Of a stretch of DNA of 10,299 bases, positions 1 through 5,782 are shown piece by piece. How positions within the stretch are numbered: position 1 is the stretch's first letter; each line of letters starts with the position of its first letter. The stretch covers positions 1-10,299 of the forward strand of contig JAEDML010000032.1 of assembly GCA_016303035.1 (NCBI GenBank), given 5' to 3'. Under the pieces are notes generated by a model that did not search any database, was not told the origin of the DNA, and was given only the letters and a program-made list of their open reading frames with translations. The stretch comes from Clostridiaceae bacterium. Lineage in GTDB: Bacteria; Bacillota; Clostridia; Oscillospirales; Acutalibacteraceae. The translations under genes and the position numbers were made by a program.

Positions 1-121
1 CAATGGTGTTTTGTTATTGGAATTCCATTTCTAAAAACGCTTAAATAGGATACTGAAAATTTTAAAACCCGCCTTTCAGAATTCTTGGTTGGAATATAAA
101 CGTATTTTCTTGAATTTAAAA
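1..121. other. Left-edge AT-rich sequence with no recognised gene
   Basis: This stretch lies downstream of the Crp/Fnr gene, which is read leftwards and stops at 122-124. It is AT-rich. I see no convincing coding frame, RNA gene or strong terminator hairpin. A 10-bp palindrome (TGGAATTCCA, 18-27) is present but too short to interpret. The only sizeable plus-strand open frame here (89-271) runs antisense into the regulator gene and lacks a ribosome binding site. Confidence 0.5.
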
Positions 122-781
122 TTACAGCAAGGTAAAGGTGCTTCTTCTGCATTTAAGCACCTTTTCATTACGCAGCTTGCTTATTTCTGCCGAAAGTCCG
201 CTTCGTTCCACCCCGAGGTAATCGGCAAGCTCCTGACGGTCATACGGAATTGTAAAGGTATTGCTTTTTGAAGCTTTGGCTTGTAAGAGCAGGTATGTCA
301 TAAGCTTTTCTCTTGTGCTTCGTTTTGATGTGATCTCAATTTTACGGTGCAAAACAAGATTTTTATTTGCAACTATATAAAGAAGATTTGCAGTTATTTG
401 ACGGTCAAAGGCACAGGCATTTTCACACGGATGTGCAATATGCAGTGCGTCTATTAACATAATCTTGGTATCCTCTGCGGCAACTACATCAACCGGCAGC
501 GATTCAAGTTCTGCGAAGGCAAAGGCTTCGCCGAACAGCTGTGGCGGTTCAATGTTTGTCAAAATACTGCGGTTGCCGTAATAATCCACCCGTACAAGCT
601 GTACACTTCCTTTAAGTACAATGCCTAAATATTTTGCTTTATCCCCTTCTGAAAGTACGGTATCACCCTTCTTATAATTGATTTCCTTTGCACCGAGACA
701 AGCAAGCATTTCAATCAGGTTTTCGTCCCTTATATTATTAAAAAGCGGACATTTCCGCAGAACATCAAAATAATTTTTCAT
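122..781 (-). CDS. Crp/Fnr-family transcriptional regulator
   Basis: A 219-residue DNA-binding regulator with the usual Crp/Fnr layout. Residues about 5-115 form a cyclic-nucleotide-binding-type beta-barrel (KGDTVLSEGD at 38-47, then FGE at 83-85), followed by a dimerisation helix at about 120-160. A winged helix-turn-helix follows at about 160-219, with YDRQELADYLGVERSGLSAE at 180-199 as the likely recognition region. The region after FGE, where E. coli Crp has the cAMP-phosphate-binding Arg-Ser, reads LPVDVV and has no arginine, so cAMP is an unlikely ligand. Cysteines lie at 11, 28, 119 and 123; the CENAC motif (119-123) could serve redox or metal sensing, which is inference. The start is supported by GGAG at 787-790, 5 bp from the ATG. 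The gene diverges from the iron–sulfur gene at 871, its probable target, and may regulate itself through the palindrome at 796-807. Family call is secure; ligand is unknown. Confidence 0.93.
   Translation of the reverse strand: MKNYFDVLRKCPLFNNIRDENLIEMLACLGAKEINYKKGDTVLSEGDKAKYLGIVLKGSVQLVRVDYYGNRSILTNIEPPQLFGEAFAFAELESLPVDVVAAEDTKIMLIDALHIAHPCENACAFDRQITANLLYIVANKNLVLHRKIEITSKRSTREKLMTYLLLQAKASKSNTFTIPYDRQELADYLGVERSGLSAEISKLRNEKVLKCRRSTFTLL
134..164. other. Inverted repeat overlapping the 3' end of the Crp/Fnr gene
   Basis: Arms AAAGGTGCTT (134-143) and AAGCACCTTT (155-164) form a 10-bp stem with an 11-nt loop. The repeat lies inside the last codons of the regulator gene, encoding roughly residues 208-217. 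It could fold in the regulator mRNA near its 3' end. In the minus direction no proper U-tract follows, so it is a poor intrinsic terminator. In the plus direction a short TTTT tail follows, but no gene is known to enter from that side. Confidence 0.35.
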
Positions 782-795
782 ATTTTCTCCGTTTG

Positions 796-807
796 TTGAA
801 ATTTCAA
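796..807. promoter_or_regulatory. Candidate Crp/Fnr operator palindrome
   Basis: TTGAAATTTCAA is a perfect 12-bp palindrome with centre at 801.5. If transcription of the iron–sulfur gene starts near 843, as predicted from the TATAAT at 831-836, this centre lies at -41.5, the classical class II activator position for Crp/Fnr proteins. The half-site TTGA resembles the Fnr half-site, but the spacing is tighter than TTGAT-N4-ATCAA. The palindrome also falls in the predicted 5' leader of the regulator's own mRNA, where binding would repress. Sequence and geometry are seen; function is inferred. Confidence 0.45.
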
Positions 808-819
808 TATAATTTATGG

Positions 820-840
820 GCTGATTATAGTATAATCAGC
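820..840. promoter_or_regulatory. 21-bp perfect palindrome holding divergent -10 boxes
   Basis: Arms GCTGATTATA (820-829) and TATAATCAGC (831-840) are exact inverted repeats around a single G at 830. Each arm contains TATAAT reading outward: 831-836 on the plus strand towards the iron–sulfur gene, and 824-829 on the minus strand towards the Crp/Fnr gene. The symmetry can be read as two back-to-back -10 elements, as a regulator operator, or both. The plus-strand -10 has no good -35 at 16-18 bp, which fits dependence on an activator. Confidence 0.5.
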
Positions 841-852
841 TTGTCAAATCAA
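824..852 (-). promoter_or_regulatory. Predicted promoter of the Crp/Fnr gene
   Basis: On the minus strand TTGATT (847-852) is followed after 17 bp by a perfect TATAAT (824-829), predicting a start near 817 and a leader of about 36 nt. The -35 element lies downstream of the predicted start of the divergent iron–sulfur transcript, so the two promoters should not be occupied together. Confidence 0.5.
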
Positions 853-870
853 TAAACGGAGGAAAAACAA

Positions 871-1563
871 ATGTTAAGAAAAATAATTAAGATTGACGAA
901 GAAAAGTGTAACGGATGCGGTGCGTGCGCCGCCGCCTGTCACGAAGGTGCCATTGAAATGGTTGACGGCAAGGCAAAGCTGATGCGCGAGGATTACTGCG
1001 ATGGGCTCGGCGACTGTCTTCCCGCTTGTCCTGCAAATGCGATTTCTTTTGAGGAACGCGAGGCGCCGGCTTACAATGAAGCGGCGGTCATGGCGGCAAA
1101 AGCCGCAAAAATACACGGAACGCTTCCTTGCGGATGCCCCGGAACGCAGTCAAAAGCAATCCGCCGCGAAGTTGCAGCCCGTCATACCGAAACGGTTGAA
1201 AGTCAGCTCTCACAATGGCCTGTCCAAATTAAGCTTGTGCCTGTAGCCGCGCCGTATTTTGACGGCGCCAATCTTCTCATCGCCGCCGACTGTACGGCGT
1301 TTGCCTACGGAAATTTCCACAATGAATTTATCCGTAATCACATCACGCTGATCGGATGTCCTAAACTGGATGATGTGGATTACACCGACAAGCTTACCCG
1401 AATTATTGCCGAAAACGACATCAAAAGCGTGACCGTCGTCCGTATGGAGGTGCCGTGCTGCGGCGGGCTTGAAAATGCCGCTAAACGTGCGCTTAAAGCA
1501 AGCGGAAAGTTTATCCCGTGGAGGGTGGTTACTGTTTCGACCGACGGAAGAATATTAAATTAA
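871..1563 (+). CDS. Ferredoxin-domain iron–sulfur protein with cysteine-rich C-terminal region
   Basis: A 230-residue cytoplasmic protein. The N-terminus is a two-cluster ferredoxin-like domain. The first motif is complete (Cys13, 16, 19 and 23 in CNGCGACAAAC). The second is Cys43-x5-Cys49-x3-Cys53-Pro and has Leu46 where the second ligand is expected, so it may hold a [3Fe-4S] or otherwise ligated cluster. After a linker comes CGCPG (87-91), and the C-terminal part has further cysteines in DCT (141), GCP (163) and PCCGG (196-197), perhaps binding another cluster or metal. I recognise the general type, a dicluster protein found next to Crp/Fnr regulators in anaerobic Firmicutes, but know no proven reaction. 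Electron transfer or a stress/redox role is inference. The start is supported by GGAGG at 858-862 with an 8-bp spacer. It is probably monocistronic, ending before the hairpin at 1649-1675, and likely controlled by the divergent regulator. Confidence 0.85.
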   Translation: MLRKIIKIDEEKCNGCGACAAACHEGAIEMVDGKAKLMREDYCDGLGDCLPACPANAISFEEREAPAYNEAAVMAAKAAKIHGTLPCGCPGTQSKAIRREVAARHTETVESQLSQWPVQIKLVPVAAPYFDGANLLIAADCTAFAYGNFHNEFIRNHITLIGCPKLDDVDYTDKLTRIIAENDIKSVTVVRMEVPCCGGLENAAKRALKASGKFIPWRVVTVSTDGRILN

Positions 1564-1648
1564 ATATGGAGTTTTTTAAATGTATATTTTCTTTCTTATT
1601 TCGGAATTCTTAATATAATAAGAATTTAAAATACGCAAGAGTTTGTTA

Positions 1649-1675
1649 AACAGCAGGTTTTCGTAACCTGCTGTT
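1649..1675. terminator. Hairpin terminator between convergent genes
   Basis: An 11-bp perfect stem (AACAGCAGGTT at 1649-1659, AACCTGCTGTT at 1665-1675) with the 5-nt loop TTCGT sits between the end of the iron–sulfur gene (1563) and the end of spoIID (1684). The T-rich tail is imperfect on both sides (TTCAATTTAATT on plus, TTTAACAAAC on minus). It probably serves both convergent transcripts. Confidence 0.75.
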
Positions 1676-1683
1676 CAATTTAA

Positions 1684-2655
1684 TTATTTAATTTTTTCAA
1701 CCTTGCAGCCGGGGTAGTAGGTTGTAAGTATCTCTTTAAAATCGCTGCCCTGCTTTGCCATGTAATTTGCGCCGTTCTGGCTCATACCTACGCCGTGTCC
1801 GTATCCGTAAACGGTGAAGGTAAAGCTTCCGTCTGAATACTGAACATCAAAAAACGAGGAACGAAGATTTAATAGGCTGCGTATTTTAGCTCCCCTTATA
1901 GATTCGCCGCAAATAAGAATTTCTTTTACCATACCCGAATCCGTTTTTTCCGCTTTTCCGAAATATTCCGACGGTTCGCCCGTAAGGGATACGGTTCCGT
2001 CAAGCTTTGAAGCAAGCTCATCTCGGCTTATGGTTAATGCGCTTATATAGTCCGGGGAAAGCTTATCCCCCGGGCTGTCAACCGCACATAAATAAGGGTA
2101 GGAGCACCCCCAAACATTTTCCGCGGTTTCCGTTCTGCCTGCCGATATTGCGTGGTAAACGGTAAGCGCGGGGGAGCCTTCGTATGTAACCATATATCCC
2201 GAAACCGATTCTACCGCGCTGCGGATTTTTTCGGTGTATTTATCGGTATTTTCGCCCCATTTTTCCTTTAGGGCGTCGCTTGATATATAGCTTTGGTCGG
2301 TTGTGTAATCGGTGGTTATGTCATAGGTTTTAGCGGAGTTTTCCGCCCTTCTCCTACAGGCGTAGGTGTACGCCGCAACCGCCTGTGCTTTAAGCGCTTC
2401 CTCGCTGTACAGCGCGGGCATTTCGGCCGCTACAACGCCGAATATATAGTCCTCGGCCTTTATTTCGGTTACTTCGCCCGTGTCTGAGTTTAATACCTTG
2501 AATTTATCCGAAGCCGCATTTTTAGCCTTTGGGATTTTTACCGCCGCGGCGGCTGAAGTCGGAAGTGTGTCCGTTACGGTGGTTTTAAGCGATGTAAGTG
2601 GAATTAAAAGCATTGCCGAAAATAGTACCAACGCAATGCACAGCGTTTTTTTCAT
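1684..2655 (-). CDS. spoIID: SpoIID/LytB-domain sporulation protein (stage II sporulation protein D)
   Basis: This 323-residue protein has an N-terminal hydrophobic membrane anchor (about 4-22) and a linker. A SpoIID domain spans about 52-320. SpoIID is the membrane-anchored lytic transglycosylase of the mother cell that, with SpoIIP and SpoIIM, remodels septal peptidoglycan to drive engulfment. Family hallmarks visible are AAEMP (76-80) with Glu78 as the probable catalytic acid, YHAISAGRTETAENVW (167-182), and the C-terminal YGYGHGVGMSQNGA block (about 283-296). Cys184 and Cys190, six apart, resemble the zinc-binding cysteines reported for clostridial SpoIID; I infer metal binding here. AAGGAG lies 7 bp upstream of the ATG. 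The usual neighbours (murA, spoIIQ/spoIIID) are absent, so a SpoIID-like paralogue is possible. I could not pick a convincing sigma-E promoter upstream. Confidence 0.9.
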   Translation of the reverse strand: MKKTLCIALVLFSAMLLIPLTSLKTTVTDTLPTSAAAAVKIPKAKNAASDKFKVLNSDTGEVTEIKAEDYIFGVVAAEMPALYSEEALKAQAVAAYTYACRRRAENSAKTYDITTDYTTDQSYISSDALKEKWGENTDKYTEKIRSAVESVSGYMVTYEGSPALTVYHAISAGRTETAENVWGCSYPYLCAVDSPGDKLSPDYISALTISRDELASKLDGTVSLTGEPSEYFGKAEKTDSGMVKEILICGESIRGAKIRSLLNLRSSFFDVQYSDGSFTFTVYGYGHGVGMSQNGANYMAKQGSDFKEILTTYYPGCKVEKIK

Positions 2656-2684
2656 ATTGCCGCTCCTTAATTTATTTTATAAGA

Positions 2685-2713
2685 TTGACTTTTTACTTCA
2701 TACATAATAAAAT
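2685..2713 (+). promoter_or_regulatory. Predicted promoter of the membrane-protein gene
   Basis: TTGACT (2685-2690) is separated by 17 bp from TAAAAT (2708-2713); each differs from consensus at one position. The predicted start is near 2720, giving a leader of about 50 nt. A perfect TATAAT also lies at 2721-2726, but its best -35 is only TTCATA with an 18-bp spacer. Confidence 0.45.
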
Positions 2714-2770
2714 AATATAGTATAATTTATGCGGTGAAAAAACATTTAATGATAATTTGGAAGTGTTGGA

Positions 2771-3583
2771 ATGAAATACAGAAATATTCTTGCCTTTTTT
2801 CTCGCGGCGCTGCCTGTAAGCGTTATAATACGCCTGCTTCAGGTGCTTTATGTAACCGAGCCGGTAACCGGTTTTGTAAAGAAAGGATTTGAGGGCGTAA
2901 ATGCGCTAATGGTAATTATAATGGTCATTTCCGTCTCGGTAACCGCGATTCTTTCCTTTACTGCGCACCGCCAGCCGACAAAACCGCCGAGGTTTAACCC
3001 ATTGCTCGCCGTTGCGTCGTTTGCTTTGGGCGGCAGTATGGCGTATGAAATAATAAATGAGACCTTTGTTTCGGCGGTTAGATATTGGCAGATAATTCTG
3101 CTTGATATTTTCGGTATGCTTTCGGTGCTTTTCTTCATAATATACGGTATAGCGCTGTTTATTCGCCTGCCGCTTCCAAGGCTGCTTTCGCTGATACCTG
3201 CCGTTTACTGCATAATGCGGCTTATCTGTATTTTTACTACAATTTCATCGCTTACGCTTGTAATGGATAATGTTATGATACTTGCTTCTTACTGTGCGGT
3301 ACTGCTTTTCTTCACAAGCTTTGCAAAGCTGTACAACGGTATTGACAGCGAGCATAATTTCAGAAAGCTTTTAGCTTCGGGGCTTTGCTCCGCCGTTATC
3401 TGCTTTGCCGATTCGATCCCCCGCGTAATAATCCGTATTACGGGAAATGCCTCGGCGCTTAGGCACAGCGCTTCCTCTACCGCCGCAATATTACTGTTCG
3501 GTGTTTTCAGCCTTGTTTTTACGCTGACCTTTTTCTCGCGGAGAAACAGGGAAGAAAATAATAAACCTACGCACAGGCACTGA
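2771..3583 (+). CDS. Polytopic membrane protein of unknown function
   Basis: A 270-residue protein I do not recognise. Hydrophobic segments lie at about 5-27, 44-64, 78-96, 107-131, 138-158, 160-186, 199-221 and 236-256, giving about eight predicted membrane helices. It ends in a basic, polar tail (SRRNREENNKPTHRH, 256-270). I see no transporter signature, ATPase motif, catalytic motif or cysteine cluster, although charged residues flank the helices in the usual way (HRQPTKPPR at 66-74). The ribosome binding site is weak (GGAAG about 7 bp before the ATG). The gene diverges from spoIID, sharing a short AT-rich region, and is followed by a strong hairpin at 3608, so it appears monocistronic. 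A sporulation or envelope role from adjacency to spoIID would be a guess. That it is a real gene rests on length, hydrophobic pattern and flanking signals. Confidence 0.8.
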   Translation: MKYRNILAFFLAALPVSVIIRLLQVLYVTEPVTGFVKKGFEGVNALMVIIMVISVSVTAILSFTAHRQPTKPPRFNPLLAVASFALGGSMAYEIINETFVSAVRYWQIILLDIFGMLSVLFFIIYGIALFIRLPLPRLLSLIPAVYCIMRLICIFTTISSLTLVMDNVMILASYCAVLLFFTSFAKLYNGIDSEHNFRKLLASGLCSAVICFADSIPRVIIRITGNASALRHSASSTAAILLFGVFSLVFTLTFFSRRNREENNKPTHRH

Positions 3584-3607
3584 AAAATATACCAATACAA
3601 TATAAAA

Positions 3608-3645
3608 AAATCCGCCGCTTCACAATAACGGGAAGCGGCGGATTT
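3608..3645. terminator. Strong bidirectional intrinsic terminator
   Basis: A perfect 14-bp stem (AAATCCGCCGCTTC at 3608-3621, GAAGCGGCGGATTT at 3632-3645) with a 10-nt loop lies between the convergent ends of the membrane-protein gene (3583) and the ferredoxin gene (3670). On the minus strand the stem is followed by a long T-run (complement of the A-run 3604-3610). On the plus strand it is followed by TTTATTATGTTT. It should stop both transcripts, with the stronger tail in the ferredoxin direction. Confidence 0.9.
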
Positions 3646-3669
3646 ATTATGTTTAGTTACGCCTGATTT

Positions 3670-3840
3670 TTAGTCCTCGGAAATAGCTTCAACAGGGCAG
3701 CCTGCTGCACAGGCACCGCAGCTGCAGCATTTATCCGGATCTATTTCGTAATGCTCTGCGCCTTCGGAGATTGCCTCGCAGGGACATCCCGCTGCACAAG
3801 CTCCACAGCTGATGCAAGCGTCGGAAATCTTATAAGCCAT
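3670..3840 (-). CDS. 2[4Fe-4S] clostridial-type ferredoxin
   Basis: A 56-residue low-potential electron carrier, close to the usual ~55-residue size of clostridial ferredoxins. Two complete CxxCxxCxxxCP motifs are visible: Cys9, 12, 15 and 19, and Cys38, 41, 44 and 48. The halves are near-repeats (SCGACAAGCP in both). Two additional cysteines, Cys21 and Cys39, sit next to the cluster ligands. The start at MAYKIS (3840) is preferred over an upstream in-frame ATG at 3879 because GGAGG at 3849-3853 on the minus strand is well placed for it and it gives the normal ferredoxin N-terminus. It has its own predicted promoter and a strong terminator, so it is probably an independent, well-expressed unit. 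Likely partners are hydrogenase, pyruvate:ferredoxin oxidoreductase or similar enzymes elsewhere in the genome; none is encoded here. Confidence 0.96.
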   Translation of the reverse strand: MAYKISDACISCGACAAGCPCEAISEGAEHYEIDPDKCCSCGACAAGCPVEAISED

Positions 3841-3869
3841 CTGAAACACCTCCATTATCGGTTTTCTAT

Positions 3870-3898
3870 ATTGTAACAATATATGACATAAAAATCAA
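3870..3898 (-). promoter_or_regulatory. Predicted ferredoxin promoter
   Basis: On the minus strand TTGATT (3893-3898), a 17-bp spacer and TACAAT (3870-3875) form a good sigma-A-type promoter, with a predicted start near 3863 and a leader of about 22 nt containing the GGAGG ribosome binding site. It makes the ferredoxin independent of the upstream trpS–holB–ricT operon. Confidence 0.6.
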
Positions 3899-3969
3899 GG
3901 GAAATTATAATTTTCCTTCATTTACACATAATTTCGAGCATATTTTTACACCTTGCGCGCAAATATAAG

Positions 3970-4827
3970 TCAGTTTTGGCGGTTTTTGCCGTTATCGGCG
4001 GGTTTGGGCTTCCGTTTCGTGCGCGATACCAGCTTTACATCATCACGGTGAATCTTAAAGGGAAGCGCGTCGCTGTCGTTAAGCTTTACAAACATATTTC
4101 CGGTTATGAGGTTTACATCGGTAACCGTACCGATGCCGTCGGGCGTTTCAACCGTGGCGCCCACATTCGGCGTAAAGGAGTTGAGATACTCATAGGCGTC
4201 CTGCTCGTACTTCAGACAGCACATAAGCCTGCCGCAGCTGCCTGAAATTTTGGTGGGGTTAAGCGAAAGCCCCTGCTCCTTCGCCATTTTAATGGAAACC
4301 GGCTGAAAATCACTTAGGAAACGCTTACAGCAATACGGCTGACCGCAGATTCCCACGCCTCCGAGCATACGCGCCTCGTCTCTTACGCCTATCTGGCGCA
4401 TCTCTATTCTTGTGTGGAAATGCGAAGCAAGCTCCTTTACAAGCTCGCGGAAGTCCACGCGCCCGTCCGAGGTAAAGAAGAAGACGATTTTACTGCCGTC
4501 AAACGAATATTCCACTTCGACAAGCTTCATATCAAGTCCGAGATTTGCTACAAGCTCTTCGCATACCTTGAATGATTCGGCTTCCTTTTTCTTATTATCC
4601 TCTATTTTTTTAAGGTCGCGCTCGGTCGCGATTCTGAGCATTTTTTTAAGCGGCTTTACTATTGCCGAATCCTCAACCTCGCGGTTTTCTTCGGCTACCG
4701 TGCCGAATTCGTTGCCGTTGGCGGTTTCAACGATTACATTATCGCCCTTGCTTACCGTCTTGCCGTCGGGGTCGAAATAGTAGGCTCTGCCGCCCTCCTT
4801 GAATCTTACAGATATAACCTCTGCCAT
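3970..4827 (-). CDS. ricT: PSP1-domain regulator RicT (YaaT family)
   Basis: A 285-residue protein of the PSP1/YaaT family. In Bacillus subtilis RicT joins RicA and RicF in an iron–sulfur-containing complex that assists RNase Y in mRNA processing and affects sporulation, competence and biofilm formation. The N-terminus has the family opening (AEVISVRFKEGGRAYYFDP). The core carries ICGQPYCC (160-167) and SGSCGRLMCCLKYE (195-208), giving Cys161, 166, 167, 198, 203 and 204 as candidate cluster ligands. The C-terminus is a basic tail (KRKPKPADNGKNRQN). The start is placed at 4827 rather than an in-frame ATG at 4869: GGAGG at 4833-4837 fits the former, while the latter would overlap holB. It is the last gene of a trpS–holB–ricT operon, and adjacency to holB matches the Bacillus order. 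No clear terminator follows. Confidence 0.93.
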   Translation of the reverse strand: MAEVISVRFKEGGRAYYFDPDGKTVSKGDNVIVETANGNEFGTVAEENREVEDSAIVKPLKKMLRIATERDLKKIEDNKKKEAESFKVCEELVANLGLDMKLVEVEYSFDGSKIVFFFTSDGRVDFRELVKELASHFHTRIEMRQIGVRDEARMLGGVGICGQPYCCKRFLSDFQPVSIKMAKEQGLSLNPTKISGSCGRLMCCLKYEQDAYEYLNSFTPNVGATVETPDGIGTVTDVNLITGNMFVKLNDSDALPFKIHRDDVKLVSRTKRKPKPADNGKNRQN

Positions 4828-4843
4828 ATTTTCCTCCGATAAA

Positions 4844-5782
4844 TTATATGTGATTTCTGACTGTTTCATACGCCTTGCTTGCGACTGCCGAAAACAGCAG
4901 AGAAAGATTTATATTTGTGTTAAGGCTGTCTTCAAGCCTTGAAAGCTCGCCGTAAAAGGCGTTAAGCGCCCTCGTCTCACCTATATTTTCGCGCCTTTCC
5001 CTTATAAGACAGGCGGTTTGGTATTTAAGCTCCTTAAAAAATTTATCCGCTCCGACGCGGTCCTTTTCGTAATCGGAAAGTATTTTAAGCATCCCGAATT
5101 CGTTGCCGCTAAGCATAAACCGTAAAAAGTCCCGTGCCTTTGCCTGTTCTGCGGAATCTTCACCGCCCGACAGCAGGCAAAGCGCCTGACCGATGTTATT
5201 ACGGCTTTTAGCCAGAGCCGAGCGTATCTCTTCGTCGGTATATTTACCCGTGTTTTTAATATATTCCGCCGCGGCGGACGATTCGGGCGGATAGAGGGAT
5301 AACAGCGTACAGCGTGAAATAACCGTGTCAAGCAGCGCCGACTTTGACTGTGCCGTGAGTATAAAAATAACGCTCTCGGGCGGCTCCTCAAGCACCTTAA
5401 GGAGCGCGTTCTGCGCCTGCTCGTTCATAGTATCGGCACGGTCTATTATAAATACTCTTTTGTTAGCCATATGAGGCCTTACATACGCTTCATTTCTGAG
5501 AATCCGAATCTGACCTACGGTGATGTTTTTTTTGCCGTCGGCAGGGGATAGGACGGATATATCCGGGTGCGAGCCTACATCGGCAAGATGACAGCCGTGA
5601 CATTCATCGCAGGGCGGATTTTGACCGCCGCAAACCGCGGCCTTTGCAATGTAGTGCGCCAGCGTGCGTTTGCCGTTTCCCGATTCGCCCTCTATAAGCA
5701 GTGCGTGGGGCAGCCGCCTTTCTTTTATTGCGGCGCAAACCGCCGTATTTACATTAAGATTACCTACAAGCGGAAAGCTCAT
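4844..5782 (-). CDS. holB: DNA polymerase III subunit delta' (clamp loader)
   Basis: A 312-residue AAA+ subunit of the replicative clamp loader, which with delta and the DnaX subunits opens the beta clamp and loads it on DNA. Visible features are a P-loop-like GESGNGK (32-38) and a zinc-binding module of four cysteines (51, 58, 61 and 64, in CGG...CDECHGC). A Walker B region follows (VFIIDRADTMNEQAQNALLKVLEEPP, split around 110-135). The SRC motif (156-158) supplies the arginine finger. The C-terminal collar region is poorly conserved, as usual. The length is normal for the family. The ATG overlaps the trpS stop as ATGA (5779-5782) and has no strong ribosome binding site, so translation is probably coupled to trpS. 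The next gene, ricT, starts 16 bp after the stop. Confidence 0.93.
   Translation of the reverse strand: MSFPLVGNLNVNTAVCAAIKERRLPHALLIEGESGNGKRTLAHYIAKAAVCGGQNPPCDECHGCHLADVGSHPDISVLSPADGKKNITVGQIRILRNEAYVRPHMANKRVFIIDRADTMNEQAQNALLKVLEEPPESVIFILTAQSKSALLDTVISRCTLLSLYPPESSAAAEYIKNTGKYTDEEIRSALAKSRNNIGQALCLLSGGEDSAEQAKARDFLRFMLSGNEFGMLKILSDYEKDRVGADKFFKELKYQTACLIRERRENIGETRALNAFYGELSRLEDSLNTNINLSLLFSAVASKAYETVRNHI

Noticed and set aside
1605..1626. AATTCTTA/TAAGAATT inverted repeat as an additional terminator
   Set aside because: An 8-bp stem made almost only of A/T pairs without a T-run; the GC-richer hairpin at 1649-1675 is the better terminator.
2656..2770. Sigma-E promoter for spoIID
   Set aside because: An ATATT-like -35 can be found on the minus strand but no CATACA-type -10 follows at 13-15 bp; the CATACATAAT seen near 2699 is on the wrong strand.
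3953..3962. TTGCGCGCAA palindrome after ricT as terminator or operator
   Set aside because: It has no loop and no T-run, so it cannot be an intrinsic terminator; too short to claim as an operator.
4412..4780. 122-codon plus-strand open frame antisense to ricT
   Set aside because: Serine/threonine-rich low-complexity translation typical of a reverse-complement shadow; ricT on the other strand has clear family motifs and a ribosome binding site.
5002..5391. 129-codon minus-strand frame inside holB
   Set aside because: Arginine-rich alternative-frame shadow of holB with no family resemblance.
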